A stretch of DNA of 53,651 nt from Thermoplasmata archaeon (GTDB lineage Archaea > Thermoplasmatota > Thermoplasmata > Thermoplasmatales > Thermoplasmataceae), in contig JAKAAI010000004.1 of the NCBI GenBank assembly GCA_021797055.1, positions 1-53,651 on the forward strand, written 5' to 3'. Under the pieces are notes generated by a model. It worked only from the letters and a program-made list of their open reading frames with translations. It made no database searches and had not been told where the DNA came from. This document shows, in pieces, positions 43,786 through 52,349 of the stretch (the first letter of the stretch is position 1; every line of letters starts with the position of its first letter). The position numbers and the translations under genes are program-made.

Positions 43786-45546
43786 ATGAATCCAGAGCAG
43801 GCATATAGTCTTAGAATAGCATCAGATCCTCATGTATCGGGTGAGAGTGTCTATTACACATTAACATGGATCGAGGGTGATGAATACAGATCATCAATTT
43901 ATCGCCTCAATTCCGGGAAACAGGATAGAATGACATTCGGCGGGCACGAGAAAAAACCGTTTTTCAAGAATGGATCGCTGTATTATGTTTTCTCAGACAA
44001 CGAAGAAGAATCTATAATGAAGATAGAGGAAAATAAGGAACCCGTTAAACTGTTCACATCAAAGTCAGTTTCAAAATATGTTTTCCACGATAAAGGAATT
44101 CTAGCTATAGCTCAGGACAAAGTTGACACGAAAAAACCATTTGTAACGGAAAATGTCAGGTACAGATTTGATGGCTATGGGCTCTTCAGATCAAGGAAAA
44201 AACTTGTATTAATCGGAAAGGAAAACATGGATCTCGTCTGTGGTGATTTTGATGTTACAGATGTAAGTACAAACGGAAAAAGAATTATTTTCTCATCCAC
44301 CAAGGAAGATGACAATACAGGTTCTGAGGACGTTTACGAGCTGGATCTTTCCACAATGGAATCCAGGAGAATTACCTCTGGGAAAGGCATGGCTTCACCT
44401 GTACTGGTCACAGAAAGTGGGCAGATTGCTTATATTGGGCACAGAAGAGGAAAAGTTCCATGGGCTCCAACTAAACTGATTTTTCCTGAAACCGGTAAAG
44501 AAGTTGAGATTGGAAAATCTGCGTCAAATTCTGTAGGTTCAGATCTCTTTGTACCAGGGTCAAATTCACTTATATACGACTCCGGTTCATACTACATGAT
44601 CGGACAGGTTGGCGCCTCTTCATACGTTTTCAAGTATGATGGATCTGTTACAAAGGTCACTGGGGAGGGAATTTCTGTGCGTTCTTTCGATATCTCCAAT
44701 GGAAAAATGGCTGTTGTTTTCACCTCACCCATTAAACCTTCAGTACTTCAGTTTGGCATTGACGTAGACATGAACGAAGGCATCAGTGGTTTTACACCGC
44801 AGAGATTTGAAGTCAACGGGCAGGAAGCCTGGATAATGTTATCGGGAAAGGAAAATCCAACTGTAGTTGCTGTCCACGGTGGTCCCCATACAGCCTATGG
44901 AAATGCGTACAGCATTGAATTTAACTATCTAGTTTCAAACGGCTTCAATGTATTGTATGGAAATCCTAGAGGAAGCGATGGCTACGGCGAGGATTTTGCC
45001 CGCCAGGTTGCTGGGGACTGGGGAGGGAAAGACTTTGAGGATATACTTTCATTCATGGAAGAGGCAAAAAAACGTTATGATATCTCAGAAAACTTTGCGA
45101 TAACTGGCGGGTCCTATGGCGGCTTTATGACAAACAGTGCAATAACGAAAACGAACAGGTTCAAGGCTGCAATATCAGAAAGATCGGTTTCCAACCTTTT
45201 GAGCATGTGTGGAACTAGCGACATCGGTTTCTGGTTTAATGCTATTGAATCCGGAATCGAGGATCCATGGTCACCTGAAGGCATGCGTGTTCTAATGGAA
45301 ATGTCACCGATCAGCAGGGCAAAGAATGTCAGGACCCCGACATTATTCATATGCGGTGAAGAAGATTACAGATGCCCAATCGAGCAGTCAGAGCAAATGT
45401 ATACTGCAATAAGGTTAAACGGAACTGAGGCGTCTCTGGCCAGATATCCAGGCGATTCCCATGAGCATGCAAGAAGAGGGGTTCCAGCTAATATGAAGGA
45501 TCGCCTTCAAAGAAAACTCAACTGGTTCGTCAAATACTGTAAATAA
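43786..45546 (+). CDS. S9 family peptidase, acylaminoacyl-peptidase type
   Basis: A 586-aa prolyl-oligopeptidase family serine peptidase. The N-terminal ~330 residues form the beta-propeller, followed by an alpha/beta hydrolase. The catalytic Ser443 is in GGSYGGFM, the Asp in CGEEDYRCP (about 525), and the His in GDSHEHARRG (about 557). The oxyanion region VVAVHGGPHTAYGNAYS matches acylaminoacyl peptidases. It would release blocked N-terminal residues or process peptides in the cytosol, as there is no signal peptide. Thermoplasmatales use such enzymes to recycle scavenged peptides. Confidence 0.93.
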   Translation: MNPEQAYSLRIASDPHVSGESVYYTLTWIEGDEYRSSIYRLNSGKQDRMTFGGHEKKPFFKNGSLYYVFSDNEEESIMKIEENKEPVKLFTSKSVSKYVFHDKGILAIAQDKVDTKKPFVTENVRYRFDGYGLFRSRKKLVLIGKENMDLVCGDFDVTDVSTNGKRIIFSSTKEDDNTGSEDVYELDLSTMESRRITSGKGMASPVLVTESGQIAYIGHRRGKVPWAPTKLIFPETGKEVEIGKSASNSVGSDLFVPGSNSLIYDSGSYYMIGQVGASSYVFKYDGSVTKVTGEGISVRSFDISNGKMAVVFTSPIKPSVLQFGIDVDMNEGISGFTPQRFEVNGQEAWIMLSGKENPTVVAVHGGPHTAYGNAYSIEFNYLVSNGFNVLYGNPRGSDGYGEDFARQVAGDWGGKDFEDILSFMEEAKKRYDISENFAITGGSYGGFMTNSAITKTNRFKAAISERSVSNLLSMCGTSDIGFWFNAIESGIEDPWSPEGMRVLMEMSPISRAKNVRTPTLFICGEEDYRCPIEQSEQMYTAIRLNGTEASLARYPGDSHEHARRGVPANMKDRLQRKLNWFVKYCK

Positions 45547-45561
45547 AAACACAGCAGGAGC

Positions 45562-46560
45562 TTAAACTTTACTGGGGGAAACAGGCGAATCTGAAAGTTC
45601 AAGCAGGTCGTTCAGGACAGCACCCGCCGTCTCGATTGGTCCGTCTGATGATTCCAGCAGTGTCATGGGCGATCGATCCTTAAGCCCAATTGTAAAGCCC
45701 AACCCTCTTCCTTTCAGATTTACAATAGGATCATCTGAATTGAGTTTAACCAGAACAGATTCTGCCTCTATCTTTCCATTAATTCTCTTCACACTGGACA
45801 ATAACCGATAATCTGCCAAATTGTTCTGAATTTTTGAAAGATCCTCAACACCATCATACTTTACGTCAGATGGTTTAAAGTTTGCGCCAAAGACAGAATT
45901 TGCTAGGATTACAGTCTTCCACGCACTGTCTATTCCCAGTGTGTCGAAATGAAAATCTGCCTCAAGTATTCCAAACTTCTTAGCATCGTTAATTGCCTCA
46001 TCAAACGTCTTTCCGGAAGCAATTGAGAGTAGAACAAAATTAGCGGCACTGTTCACCTGTCCCCTGACGTAAGATATCTCTGCAGTTCTGTGACAATGTT
46101 TAATAAAATTGAAGAGTGGTACACCGCCAGCTACGGTCGCCTCATAAAGTATCCTACTTGATTTCAGTTTGGCGCCTTTCATTATTTCGTCCCAGAAGTT
46201 TGCCAGCCCAGACTTGCATGCAGTGACAATATTTTTGCCGTTTCTAAACGATTCGAGATAGAGGTCGCGTGCCCTGATGCCATCTTTTGTCGCCGGCATC
46301 AGATCGACCAGGACGTCAAAATCGGTCCCGAAAAGATCCTTCCGGTCTATCTCTCTGTAACCGGTTCCCCAGATATCCCCTTTCTGCTTGTAATAGAGAA
46401 GGCGTCTAGGATCCATCCCATCCTCATTTATCATCATATGCTGGAAGTCCGCTGCGAGCACAATCTGGATACTTTTAAATCTATCCGTTGAAGAATAATC
46501 AGATAGTATTTGAAGCAGCGCCCTGCCAACCTGTCCTAACCCTAAAATGGCAACCTTCAT
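45562..46560 (-). CDS. hom: Homoserine dehydrogenase
   Basis: A 332-aa NAD(P)-dependent oxidoreductase reducing aspartate semialdehyde to homoserine, for threonine and methionine. The Rossmann motif AILGLGQVGRALL opens the chain; NIVTACKSGLAN, ATVAGGVPLFN and ADFHFDTLGIDSAWK carry the substrate-binding and catalytic Lys/Asp region. There is no fused aspartokinase or ACT domain. The start overlaps the aconitase stop by ATGA (46557-46560), so it is downstream in the same operon. Confidence 0.93.
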   Translation of the reverse strand: MKVAILGLGQVGRALLQILSDYSSTDRFKSIQIVLAADFQHMMINEDGMDPRRLLYYKQKGDIWGTGYREIDRKDLFGTDFDVLVDLMPATKDGIRARDLYLESFRNGKNIVTACKSGLANFWDEIMKGAKLKSSRILYEATVAGGVPLFNFIKHCHRTAEISYVRGQVNSAANFVLLSIASGKTFDEAINDAKKFGILEADFHFDTLGIDSAWKTVILANSVFGANFKPSDVKYDGVEDLSKIQNNLADYRLLSSVKRINGKIEAESVLVKLNSDDPIVNLKGRGLGFTIGLKDRSPMTLLESSDGPIETAGAVLNDLLELSDSPVSPSKV

Positions 46561-49256
46561 TGTGTCTTCCCAGCGTTTATGATGTTGGATAGTGCATTCT
46601 GAAGTATACCGCCTCTTGAAAAATAGAGCATCTCAGCATCATTATCTATCCTGACTTTCAATTTCTCGGTGCTCTCCTTTCCTTCTGTGTTGATATATTT
46701 TAGAACTGCAGACTTCGAATTGTTTGATGTAAACTCTATGGTCATTTTCTTTGTTACATCCGCTGACAGGTACTTATAACCCCTCCCTTGCTCGAATTCA
46801 AGGGGTATGACGCCCATGCCAACGAGATTCGATCTGTGTATTCTCTCATAGCTTTCAGCTATGACGGCCTTGATGCCGAGGAGATAGGTTCCCTTGGCTG
46901 CCCAGTCCCTCGAGCTGCCAGCTCCATACTCTTTTCCTGCAAACACAATAAGGGGCGTTTTTTCTGAAGAATACTGCTGTGCTATATCAAATATGAAACC
47001 CTCTTTCCTGTCAGGTAGGTGAACTGTATAGCCCCCTTCCTGTGATGCGAGCTGATTCTTGAGCCTGTTATTTCCGTAAGTGCCCCGCATCATAATTTCA
47101 TGATTTCCTCGCCTTGAACCGAATGAATTGAAGTCTTCTGGCTTTACTCCTTTCTCAACGAGATACTTCCCAGCTGGACTGTTCTTTGAGATAGATCCAG
47201 CAGGTGATATGTGATCTGTGGTGACAGAATCACCAAGTATCAAAAGTGGATAGGCTCCTTTTATAGTTTTGAGCGTATTCCTTGTATCTGGTGTGAATCC
47301 CTCAAAAAATGTCGGATTGCGGATATATGTGCTTTTTTCGTCCCACGGATAGGTTTTGCTGGCAGTAACGTCGAGCGCAGCCCACTTAGAATTATAGTTA
47401 TCGATGTTCGAGTATTTTTCCTTGAACATGCCGCGGTCAAGGTTTTTTGCAATTACGGCATTTATCTCCTTTGCCGTTGGCCAGATATCTTTAAGATAAA
47501 CATCCTTTCCGTCCTTTCCCTTGCCTAGTGGTTCCTTTTCCATGTCTATAATGACAGTTCCAGCCAGCGCAAAAGCGACAACAAGGGGGGGAGACATGAG
47601 ATAATTTGCCCTTACGTCCTTGTGAATCCTTGCCTCAAAATTTCTGTTGCCAGAAAGAACGGCAGCGACAGAAAGCTTATTCTCGGTTATGGCCTCCTCT
47701 ATTGCAGGATGAAGCGGGCCACTATTTCCAATGCATGTAGTACATCCATAACCCGCCAGATAGAACCCCAGTCTGTTCAGATATTCCTGTAATCCAGATT
47801 TTTCAAGATACTCGGTTACCACGCGAGAACCGGGCGCAAGAGAAGTCTTTACTTTCTTATTGACACTGAGGCCCGCCTCAACAGCCTTTTTTGCCAGAAG
47901 CCCAGCTGCAACCATTACATTCTGATTGCTTGTATTTGTACAGGATGTAATAGCTGCTATCACAACGTCCCCATCAGAAAGATATGACTGGGCATCGTCA
48001 ATCTTTAATGGCACCTGGCGAACTGCAACCTGCTTCTGACCTGATTTACCCGGAGTGATATTCTCCTCACTCTCCAGAAAACTCAAAAAGTTGCGGTTTG
48101 CCTTGCCAAGGTCCGTTCTCTGCTGCGGCAGCCTTGGTCCTGAAATACTTGGTTTAATAGAAGATAGATCAAGGTCAATCAGCTCGCTGAACTCAAGTCC
48201 TTTTTGAACACCAAACATTTGCTGCTCTTCAAGATATTTTTTTACGAAAGCAATATGTGAGATTTCCCGGCCCGTCATCTCCAGATATTCAATGGTTCTT
48301 GAGTCGACCGGGAAGAGTGCAACTGTAGCTCCATATTCGGGGCACATGTTTGAAAGCGTTGCCCTGTCAGGAACGGCAAGTTCAGAAACTCCTTCACCGA
48401 AAAACTCTACAAACTTACCTACCACATTTGCCTTTCTGAGTATTTCCGTAAGCGTCAGAACGATGTCGGTTGCCGTGATACCTTCTCTTAGCGCTCCATG
48501 GACATTTACACCCACTACCTTTGGTAGTTGAAATGTGACAGGTTCGCCCAGCATCGCAGCTTCAGCTTCAATTCCACCGACGCCGAAGCCGAATATTCCG
48601 AGCCCATTTATCATGGTGGTGTGCGAATCTGTTCCAACAAGCGAGTCAAAGAATGCAACCTCTTCTTGGCCGTTTTTTGAGGAGGTGACAACCTTTCCGA
48701 GATATTCCAAATTTACCTGGTGAACGATACCGACACCAGGCGGCACTATCCTGAAATTTTTAAAAGATTTCTGAGCCCATTTCAGGAATCTGTACCTTTC
48801 AGAATTTCTGTCAAATTCCTTTTCTATGTTCTTATCGTAAGCGTCACTGTTTCCATAAAAATCAACCTGCACTGAATGATCTATAACAAGATCCACAGGC
48901 ACCTTCGGATTGATTAATTCAGGATCTTTCCCGAGCGCTTTCATCTTCTCTCTCATTGATGCTAGATCGACAACTGCCGGAACACCGGTGAAATCCTGCA
49001 TGAGTACCCTTGATACAATAAGCGGGACCTCAGAATCCGATGGATCTTTTGCATCCCATTTAAGAACGTTCATCAGGTCTTCTTCTCTGACCCTCACGCC
49101 ATCAATATTCCTGAGGAGGGATTCAATAATGATCCTCATTGACAGCGGGAGCCTCTTTACATTATATCCTAACTTCTCCAGTTCAGGCAGGGAATAATAA
49201 CTGAATTCTTTTCCGTTGTGATTCATTGTTTTTTTAGTTTTTTCCTGTAATGACAT
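46557..49256 (-). CDS. acnA: Aconitate hydratase, AcnA type
   Basis: An 899-aa iron-sulfur hydro-lyase that isomerises citrate to isocitrate. The 4Fe-4S ligands are in TSCTNTSNQ and GCTTCIGNSG, and the swivel domain contains FGSRRGNHEIMMRGT and GKEYGAGSSRDWAAKG. The length is that of the AcnA/IRP1 type. Its promoter overlaps a divergent control region with gluconate dehydratase. It is followed by hom with coupled translation. Confidence 0.97.
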   Translation of the reverse strand: MSLQEKTKKTMNHNGKEFSYYSLPELEKLGYNVKRLPLSMRIIIESLLRNIDGVRVREEDLMNVLKWDAKDPSDSEVPLIVSRVLMQDFTGVPAVVDLASMREKMKALGKDPELINPKVPVDLVIDHSVQVDFYGNSDAYDKNIEKEFDRNSERYRFLKWAQKSFKNFRIVPPGVGIVHQVNLEYLGKVVTSSKNGQEEVAFFDSLVGTDSHTTMINGLGIFGFGVGGIEAEAAMLGEPVTFQLPKVVGVNVHGALREGITATDIVLTLTEILRKANVVGKFVEFFGEGVSELAVPDRATLSNMCPEYGATVALFPVDSRTIEYLEMTGREISHIAFVKKYLEEQQMFGVQKGLEFSELIDLDLSSIKPSISGPRLPQQRTDLGKANRNFLSFLESEENITPGKSGQKQVAVRQVPLKIDDAQSYLSDGDVVIAAITSCTNTSNQNVMVAAGLLAKKAVEAGLSVNKKVKTSLAPGSRVVTEYLEKSGLQEYLNRLGFYLAGYGCTTCIGNSGPLHPAIEEAITENKLSVAAVLSGNRNFEARIHKDVRANYLMSPPLVVAFALAGTVIIDMEKEPLGKGKDGKDVYLKDIWPTAKEINAVIAKNLDRGMFKEKYSNIDNYNSKWAALDVTASKTYPWDEKSTYIRNPTFFEGFTPDTRNTLKTIKGAYPLLILGDSVTTDHISPAGSISKNSPAGKYLVEKGVKPEDFNSFGSRRGNHEIMMRGTYGNNRLKNQLASQEGGYTVHLPDRKEGFIFDIAQQYSSEKTPLIVFAGKEYGAGSSRDWAAKGTYLLGIKAVIAESYERIHRSNLVGMGVIPLEFEQGRGYKYLSADVTKKMTIEFTSNNSKSAVLKYINTEGKESTEKLKVRIDNDAEMLYFSRGGILQNALSNIINAGKTQ

Positions 49257-49273
49257 GATTAGTCATTTCAGCG

Positions 49274-49283
49274 TCATAAATAG
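49274..49283 (-). promoter_or_regulatory. TATA-like element of acnA
   Basis: On the minus strand this reads CTATTTATGA and is centred about 24-26 bases before ATG 49256, predicting a leaderless acnA mRNA. Confidence 0.5.
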
Positions 49284-49285
49284 GT

Positions 49286-49307
49286 TTTTTCGAATTCTAT
49301 CGAAAAA
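49286..49307. promoter_or_regulatory. Perfect inverted repeat between acnA and gluconate dehydratase promoters
   Basis: TTTTTCGA and TCGAAAAA are separated by ATTCTA and lie exactly between the two divergent TATA boxes; outer GGT/ACC bases extend the symmetry imperfectly. The position suits a shared regulator acting on both promoters. Confidence 0.5.
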
Positions 49308-49312
49308 TACCC

Positions 49313-49322
49313 TTTATATTTA
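49313..49322 (+). promoter_or_regulatory. TATA box of gluconate dehydratase gene
   Basis: TTTATATTTA is centred about 29 bases before ATG 49347, so the transcript should be nearly leaderless; this supports ATG 49347 over 49332. Confidence 0.55.
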
Positions 49323-49346
49323 AGTATTTTTATGTATTCAACTTGT

Positions 49347-50531
49347 ATGAATTCGAAAATCAAAGACGTGGAAATATACGAACTCGGAGAAAAGGGCAAA
49401 GAGATATCTTCCCCCTGGAGCTCTACCATATTATTAGTAAAACTGACCTCTTCCGATGGATCGGTCGGGTGGGGCGAAGCACCAACAACATTTATGACCA
49501 TGCCAGTCAAAGAAAGCATGAAAGAAGTTGAAAGGATATTCAAGGGCGCAGATTTTTTTAACATAGAGAAAAATATTTTCGATTTTTACAGGAACTCGTT
49601 TTATCTTTCAAAGTCAATGGAGGCAACATCTGCACTCAGTGCTTTTGAGATGGCCTCATGGGATCTCATCGGAAAGCATGTCGGTGAACCTGTATACGAT
49701 CTGCTCGGTGGAGAATACAACTCACCAATCAGGGCATACTGTAACGGCTGGTATTCGGACTGCAAAACACCTGATGATTTCGTGAAAAAGGGCAAAGCTA
49801 TGGTTAAGAAAGGTTTTACAGCTATGAAATTTGATCCTTTCGGTCCGCATTATGACAGGATTACCAAGGAAGGGGCCAGATACGCCGGCGAGATCGTTGC
49901 TGCACTCAGGTCAGAGCTGGGCGATAAGGTTGATCTACTGATAGAGTGCCATGGGCGGTTTGACACAAGATATGCTATTATGGGTGCAAGAGAGATTGAA
50001 CCGTATGATCCATATTTCTTTGAAGAGCCGGTTCACCCAGAACTGGAGGTGGGGTTATCTGAGTTCAAGAGATACATAGAGACACCGGTTGCGCTTGGAG
50101 AGCGGATTCTTAACAAAAGGGATTTTACCAGGCTTATCTCGCAGGGACTGGTTGACATAATACAGCCTGATTTAACAAACTGTATGGGCATTCTTGAAGG
50201 TAAAAAAATAGCTGCAATTGCAGATGCATTTGGCGTTCTGGTTGCACCGCACAATGCGTTCGGTCCGGTGCAGACCGCAGCATCACTTAACCTCGATTAT
50301 ACAATGACAAATTTTGCGATTCAGGAAAGCTTTGAAGAATCCTGGCCAGACTGGAAGAAAAAACTTCTCAAGGTTGGTTACAAACTTTCCGGCGGTCATT
50401 TTACACTTTCTGGAAAACCTGGACTCGGGATCGAGGTTGATGAGAAACTTCTTAAGACGAAGATAGTTGACGGAATGGAACCATTTGATCCGAAGGAACC
50501 GCCGTGGGTTGTATCAGGAACATTTAAGTGA
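49347..50531 (+). CDS. gnaD: D-gluconate/galactonate dehydratase, enolase superfamily
   Basis: A 394-aa mandelate-racemase-type dehydratase that converts gluconate, perhaps also galactonate, to 2-keto-3-deoxy sugar acids in the non-phosphorylative Entner-Doudoroff pathway. Motifs AMKFDPFGPHYD, LIECHGRFD (metal-binding Glu), FFEEPVHPE, VALGERI and VAPHNAFGPVQ match the Sulfolobus and Thermoplasma enzymes as I know them. It is divergent from aconitase and 17 bases before the KaiC-like gene, which is probably in the same transcript. Confidence 0.9.
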   Translation: MNSKIKDVEIYELGEKGKEISSPWSSTILLVKLTSSDGSVGWGEAPTTFMTMPVKESMKEVERIFKGADFFNIEKNIFDFYRNSFYLSKSMEATSALSAFEMASWDLIGKHVGEPVYDLLGGEYNSPIRAYCNGWYSDCKTPDDFVKKGKAMVKKGFTAMKFDPFGPHYDRITKEGARYAGEIVAALRSELGDKVDLLIECHGRFDTRYAIMGAREIEPYDPYFFEEPVHPELEVGLSEFKRYIETPVALGERILNKRDFTRLISQGLVDIIQPDLTNCMGILEGKKIAAIADAFGVLVAPHNAFGPVQTAASLNLDYTMTNFAIQESFEESWPDWKKKLLKVGYKLSGGHFTLSGKPGLGIEVDEKLLKTKIVDGMEPFDPKEPPWVVSGTFK

Positions 50532-50548
50532 TATGAAAGCAATAGGAT

Positions 50549-51523
50549 ATGAATATGATAGATGACCAGAAAGAACGATTGCTGAGGGAGCTGAGACAGA
50601 CGGCTCAGGATCTGATGAACGCAATAGCTCGCGCTCAGGAAAAACTGAACGAGATCCAGGGCCTCCTGAACAGTAGTAATTCAGCTCAGCAACAGGCGAG
50701 AGTTGCACCCAGCAGTACAAGCCCCTTACAGAGCAGCATTCATCGAAGGTTGCCATCAGCACCCACTCCTTCACCCCCTCCACCATCAAGGGAGAGGCCT
50801 GAAAAACTTAAGACTGGCATAGAAAAGCTTGACGATCTTCTTTCAGGCGGTATCAGACTTTCCTCCAATGTATTACTTGTTGGACCACCTTATTCGGGGA
50901 AAGATACGCTGGCATGGAATTTTATCGCTCAATCACTGCATGAGAAAATACCAGTAGCTGTTATAACTACCGACAAGAGCATAAACGATCTGAAAATGGA
51001 GATATCCAAGATATATCCAGATGTCAATGCGGCAGAAGCATCAGGTTACATAAGATTCATAGATGTTTATTCAAAGTCTATCCAGTCTCAGACCCAGTCA
51101 CAATATGCAATAACGATTGACACAGTAATCAACGTCAGTTCCCTGTTGAAAGCCATGGATACTCTTGTATCACAGTTTGCAAATCTTGCACCATATTACA
51201 GACTTGTGTTCACATCCCTTACAACGTATGTAAGTGAAATAGACGAAAAAGTACTGATGAAATTTGTGCAGCAGTTTGCACAGAAGAGAAAATCGGATGG
51301 CGGTACCAGCCTTTATCTAATTGAATCCGGGTTGTTTGATAAAAAAGTGATCGAAGCGCTCAGCTATCACATGGATGGTTCAATAACATTCAGGACTGAT
51401 GCTTCGAAGTTATTCCTGCGTGTTGAAGGCCTGGGGAACGTACGATCCAGAGACTGGGTTGAAGTTTTCCCCTCAGAGAACACGTTTGAGCTGGGTGCAT
51501 TTACCCTTGAAAAAATAAGATAA
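50549..51523 (+). CDS. KaiC-like ATPase domain protein with coiled-coil N-terminus
   Basis: A 324-aa protein. Residues 1-50 form a charged helix likely to coil, followed by a Ser/Pro-rich linker (PTPSPPPPS near 72-80) and a RecA/KaiC domain from about 85. It has LKTGIEKLDDLLSGGI, the classical KaiC/RadA lead-in, and Walker A GPPYSGKDT at 112-120. The Walker B strand reads RLVFTSLTTYV, with Thr where the family has Asp, so ATP hydrolysis may be lost. Related domains include FlaH, GvpD and circadian-type regulators. ATG 50549 or 50555 may be the start. Confidence 0.75.
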   Translation: MNMIDDQKERLLRELRQTAQDLMNAIARAQEKLNEIQGLLNSSNSAQQQARVAPSSTSPLQSSIHRRLPSAPTPSPPPPSRERPEKLKTGIEKLDDLLSGGIRLSSNVLLVGPPYSGKDTLAWNFIAQSLHEKIPVAVITTDKSINDLKMEISKIYPDVNAAEASGYIRFIDVYSKSIQSQTQSQYAITIDTVINVSSLLKAMDTLVSQFANLAPYYRLVFTSLTTYVSEIDEKVLMKFVQQFAQKRKSDGGTSLYLIESGLFDKKVIEALSYHMDGSITFRTDASKLFLRVEGLGNVRSRDWVEVFPSENTFELGAFTLEKIR

Positions 51524-51655
51524 ACCACTCAGTCTGCCCGTCAAACATCATAGATCAGTTTAGGCTGAAATCATCACAGTGGCAGCTTGCCATTCAAGGC
51601 AAGTATTATTTTTTTGCTATGCGAAGCTTATTGTATCATCCGTTTATTGATTGCC

Positions 51656-52078
51656 ATGAGCAAAAACAGTGGATCGGACGGGTATGATTATGAACTCATT
51701 CAGGAAGCTACGGAGATTATAAAAAAACATTACAGAAAACACTGGCACTCTGTAGGCTGTGCTCTTCTTACTTCAGATGACAGTATTTACACATCGTTCA
51801 ATATAGATGCAACCGTTGGTAGGATTGCAGTTTGCGCTGAGCCAATAGCAATTGCTCAGGCTCTTAAAGACGGGAAAAGGAGATTTGAGACCATCGTTGC
51901 AGTAAGGCATCCAGATCCAGAAAAGGGTCATGATAAATACGAGATAATCCCTCCGTGCGGAATGTGTCGTGAGATCGCGACAGATTATGACATGGATATA
52001 AGCGTGCTGATAGAGGAAGGAGGAAAAACACTGAAGATGAAAATGATAGATCTTCTTCCGTACAAATACAAAAGATAA
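51656..52078 (+). CDS. cdd: Cytidine/blasticidin-S-type deaminase
   Basis: A 140-aa zinc-dependent deaminase. The active-site pair is CAEPIAIAQA (zinc Cys and catalytic Glu) and PPCGMCREI (two zinc Cys). Small size and a single domain fit the tetrameric cytidine deaminase or blasticidin-S deaminase group. ATG 51656 gives the normal family start; an upstream ATG at 51587 would add 23 hydrophobic residues not seen in this family. Confidence 0.85.
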   Translation: MSKNSGSDGYDYELIQEATEIIKKHYRKHWHSVGCALLTSDDSIYTSFNIDATVGRIAVCAEPIAIAQALKDGKRRFETIVAVRHPDPEKGHDKYEIIPPCGMCREIATDYDMDISVLIEEGGKTLKMKMIDLLPYKYKR

Positions 52079-52131
52079 TGCAAATCATATACAGTTAAAT
52101 TTTTTACCTATTCTCAAATCACTCGCAGGTT

Positions 52132-52204
52132 GGGGTTGTGGGGTAGCTTGGTATCCTACGGGCTTTGGGAGCCTGAGACCCCGGTCCAAATCCGGGCAAC
52201 CCCA
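52132..52204 (+). tRNA. tRNA-Pro (anticodon UGG)
   Basis: A 73-base tRNA without encoded CCA. The acceptor stem is GGGGTTG with CAACCCC and discriminator A. The anticodon arm is CGGGC / GCCTG with loop TTTGGGA, anticodon TGG at 52166-52168. The T arm is CCCGG / CCGGG with loop TCCAAAT. The D arm has GG in its loop. No intron is present. A TATA-like TTAAATTTTTTA lies about 26-37 bases upstream. Confidence 0.95.
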
Positions 52205-52349
52205 TGCATTTATCTTTATTCAATGACAGGCGAGTTCAATCGGAACGCGATGCGTTCAATACATCTATTTGCCATAAATATAAAAGCAAGTAATAATTTG
52301 AAACAATGAAAACATTTAACCGCAGCAATATTAATTAGGTAAGGATAAA

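Noticed and set aside
52205..52349. Attachment site at the tRNA-Pro 3' end
   Set aside because: No direct repeat of the tRNA end is visible within the window.
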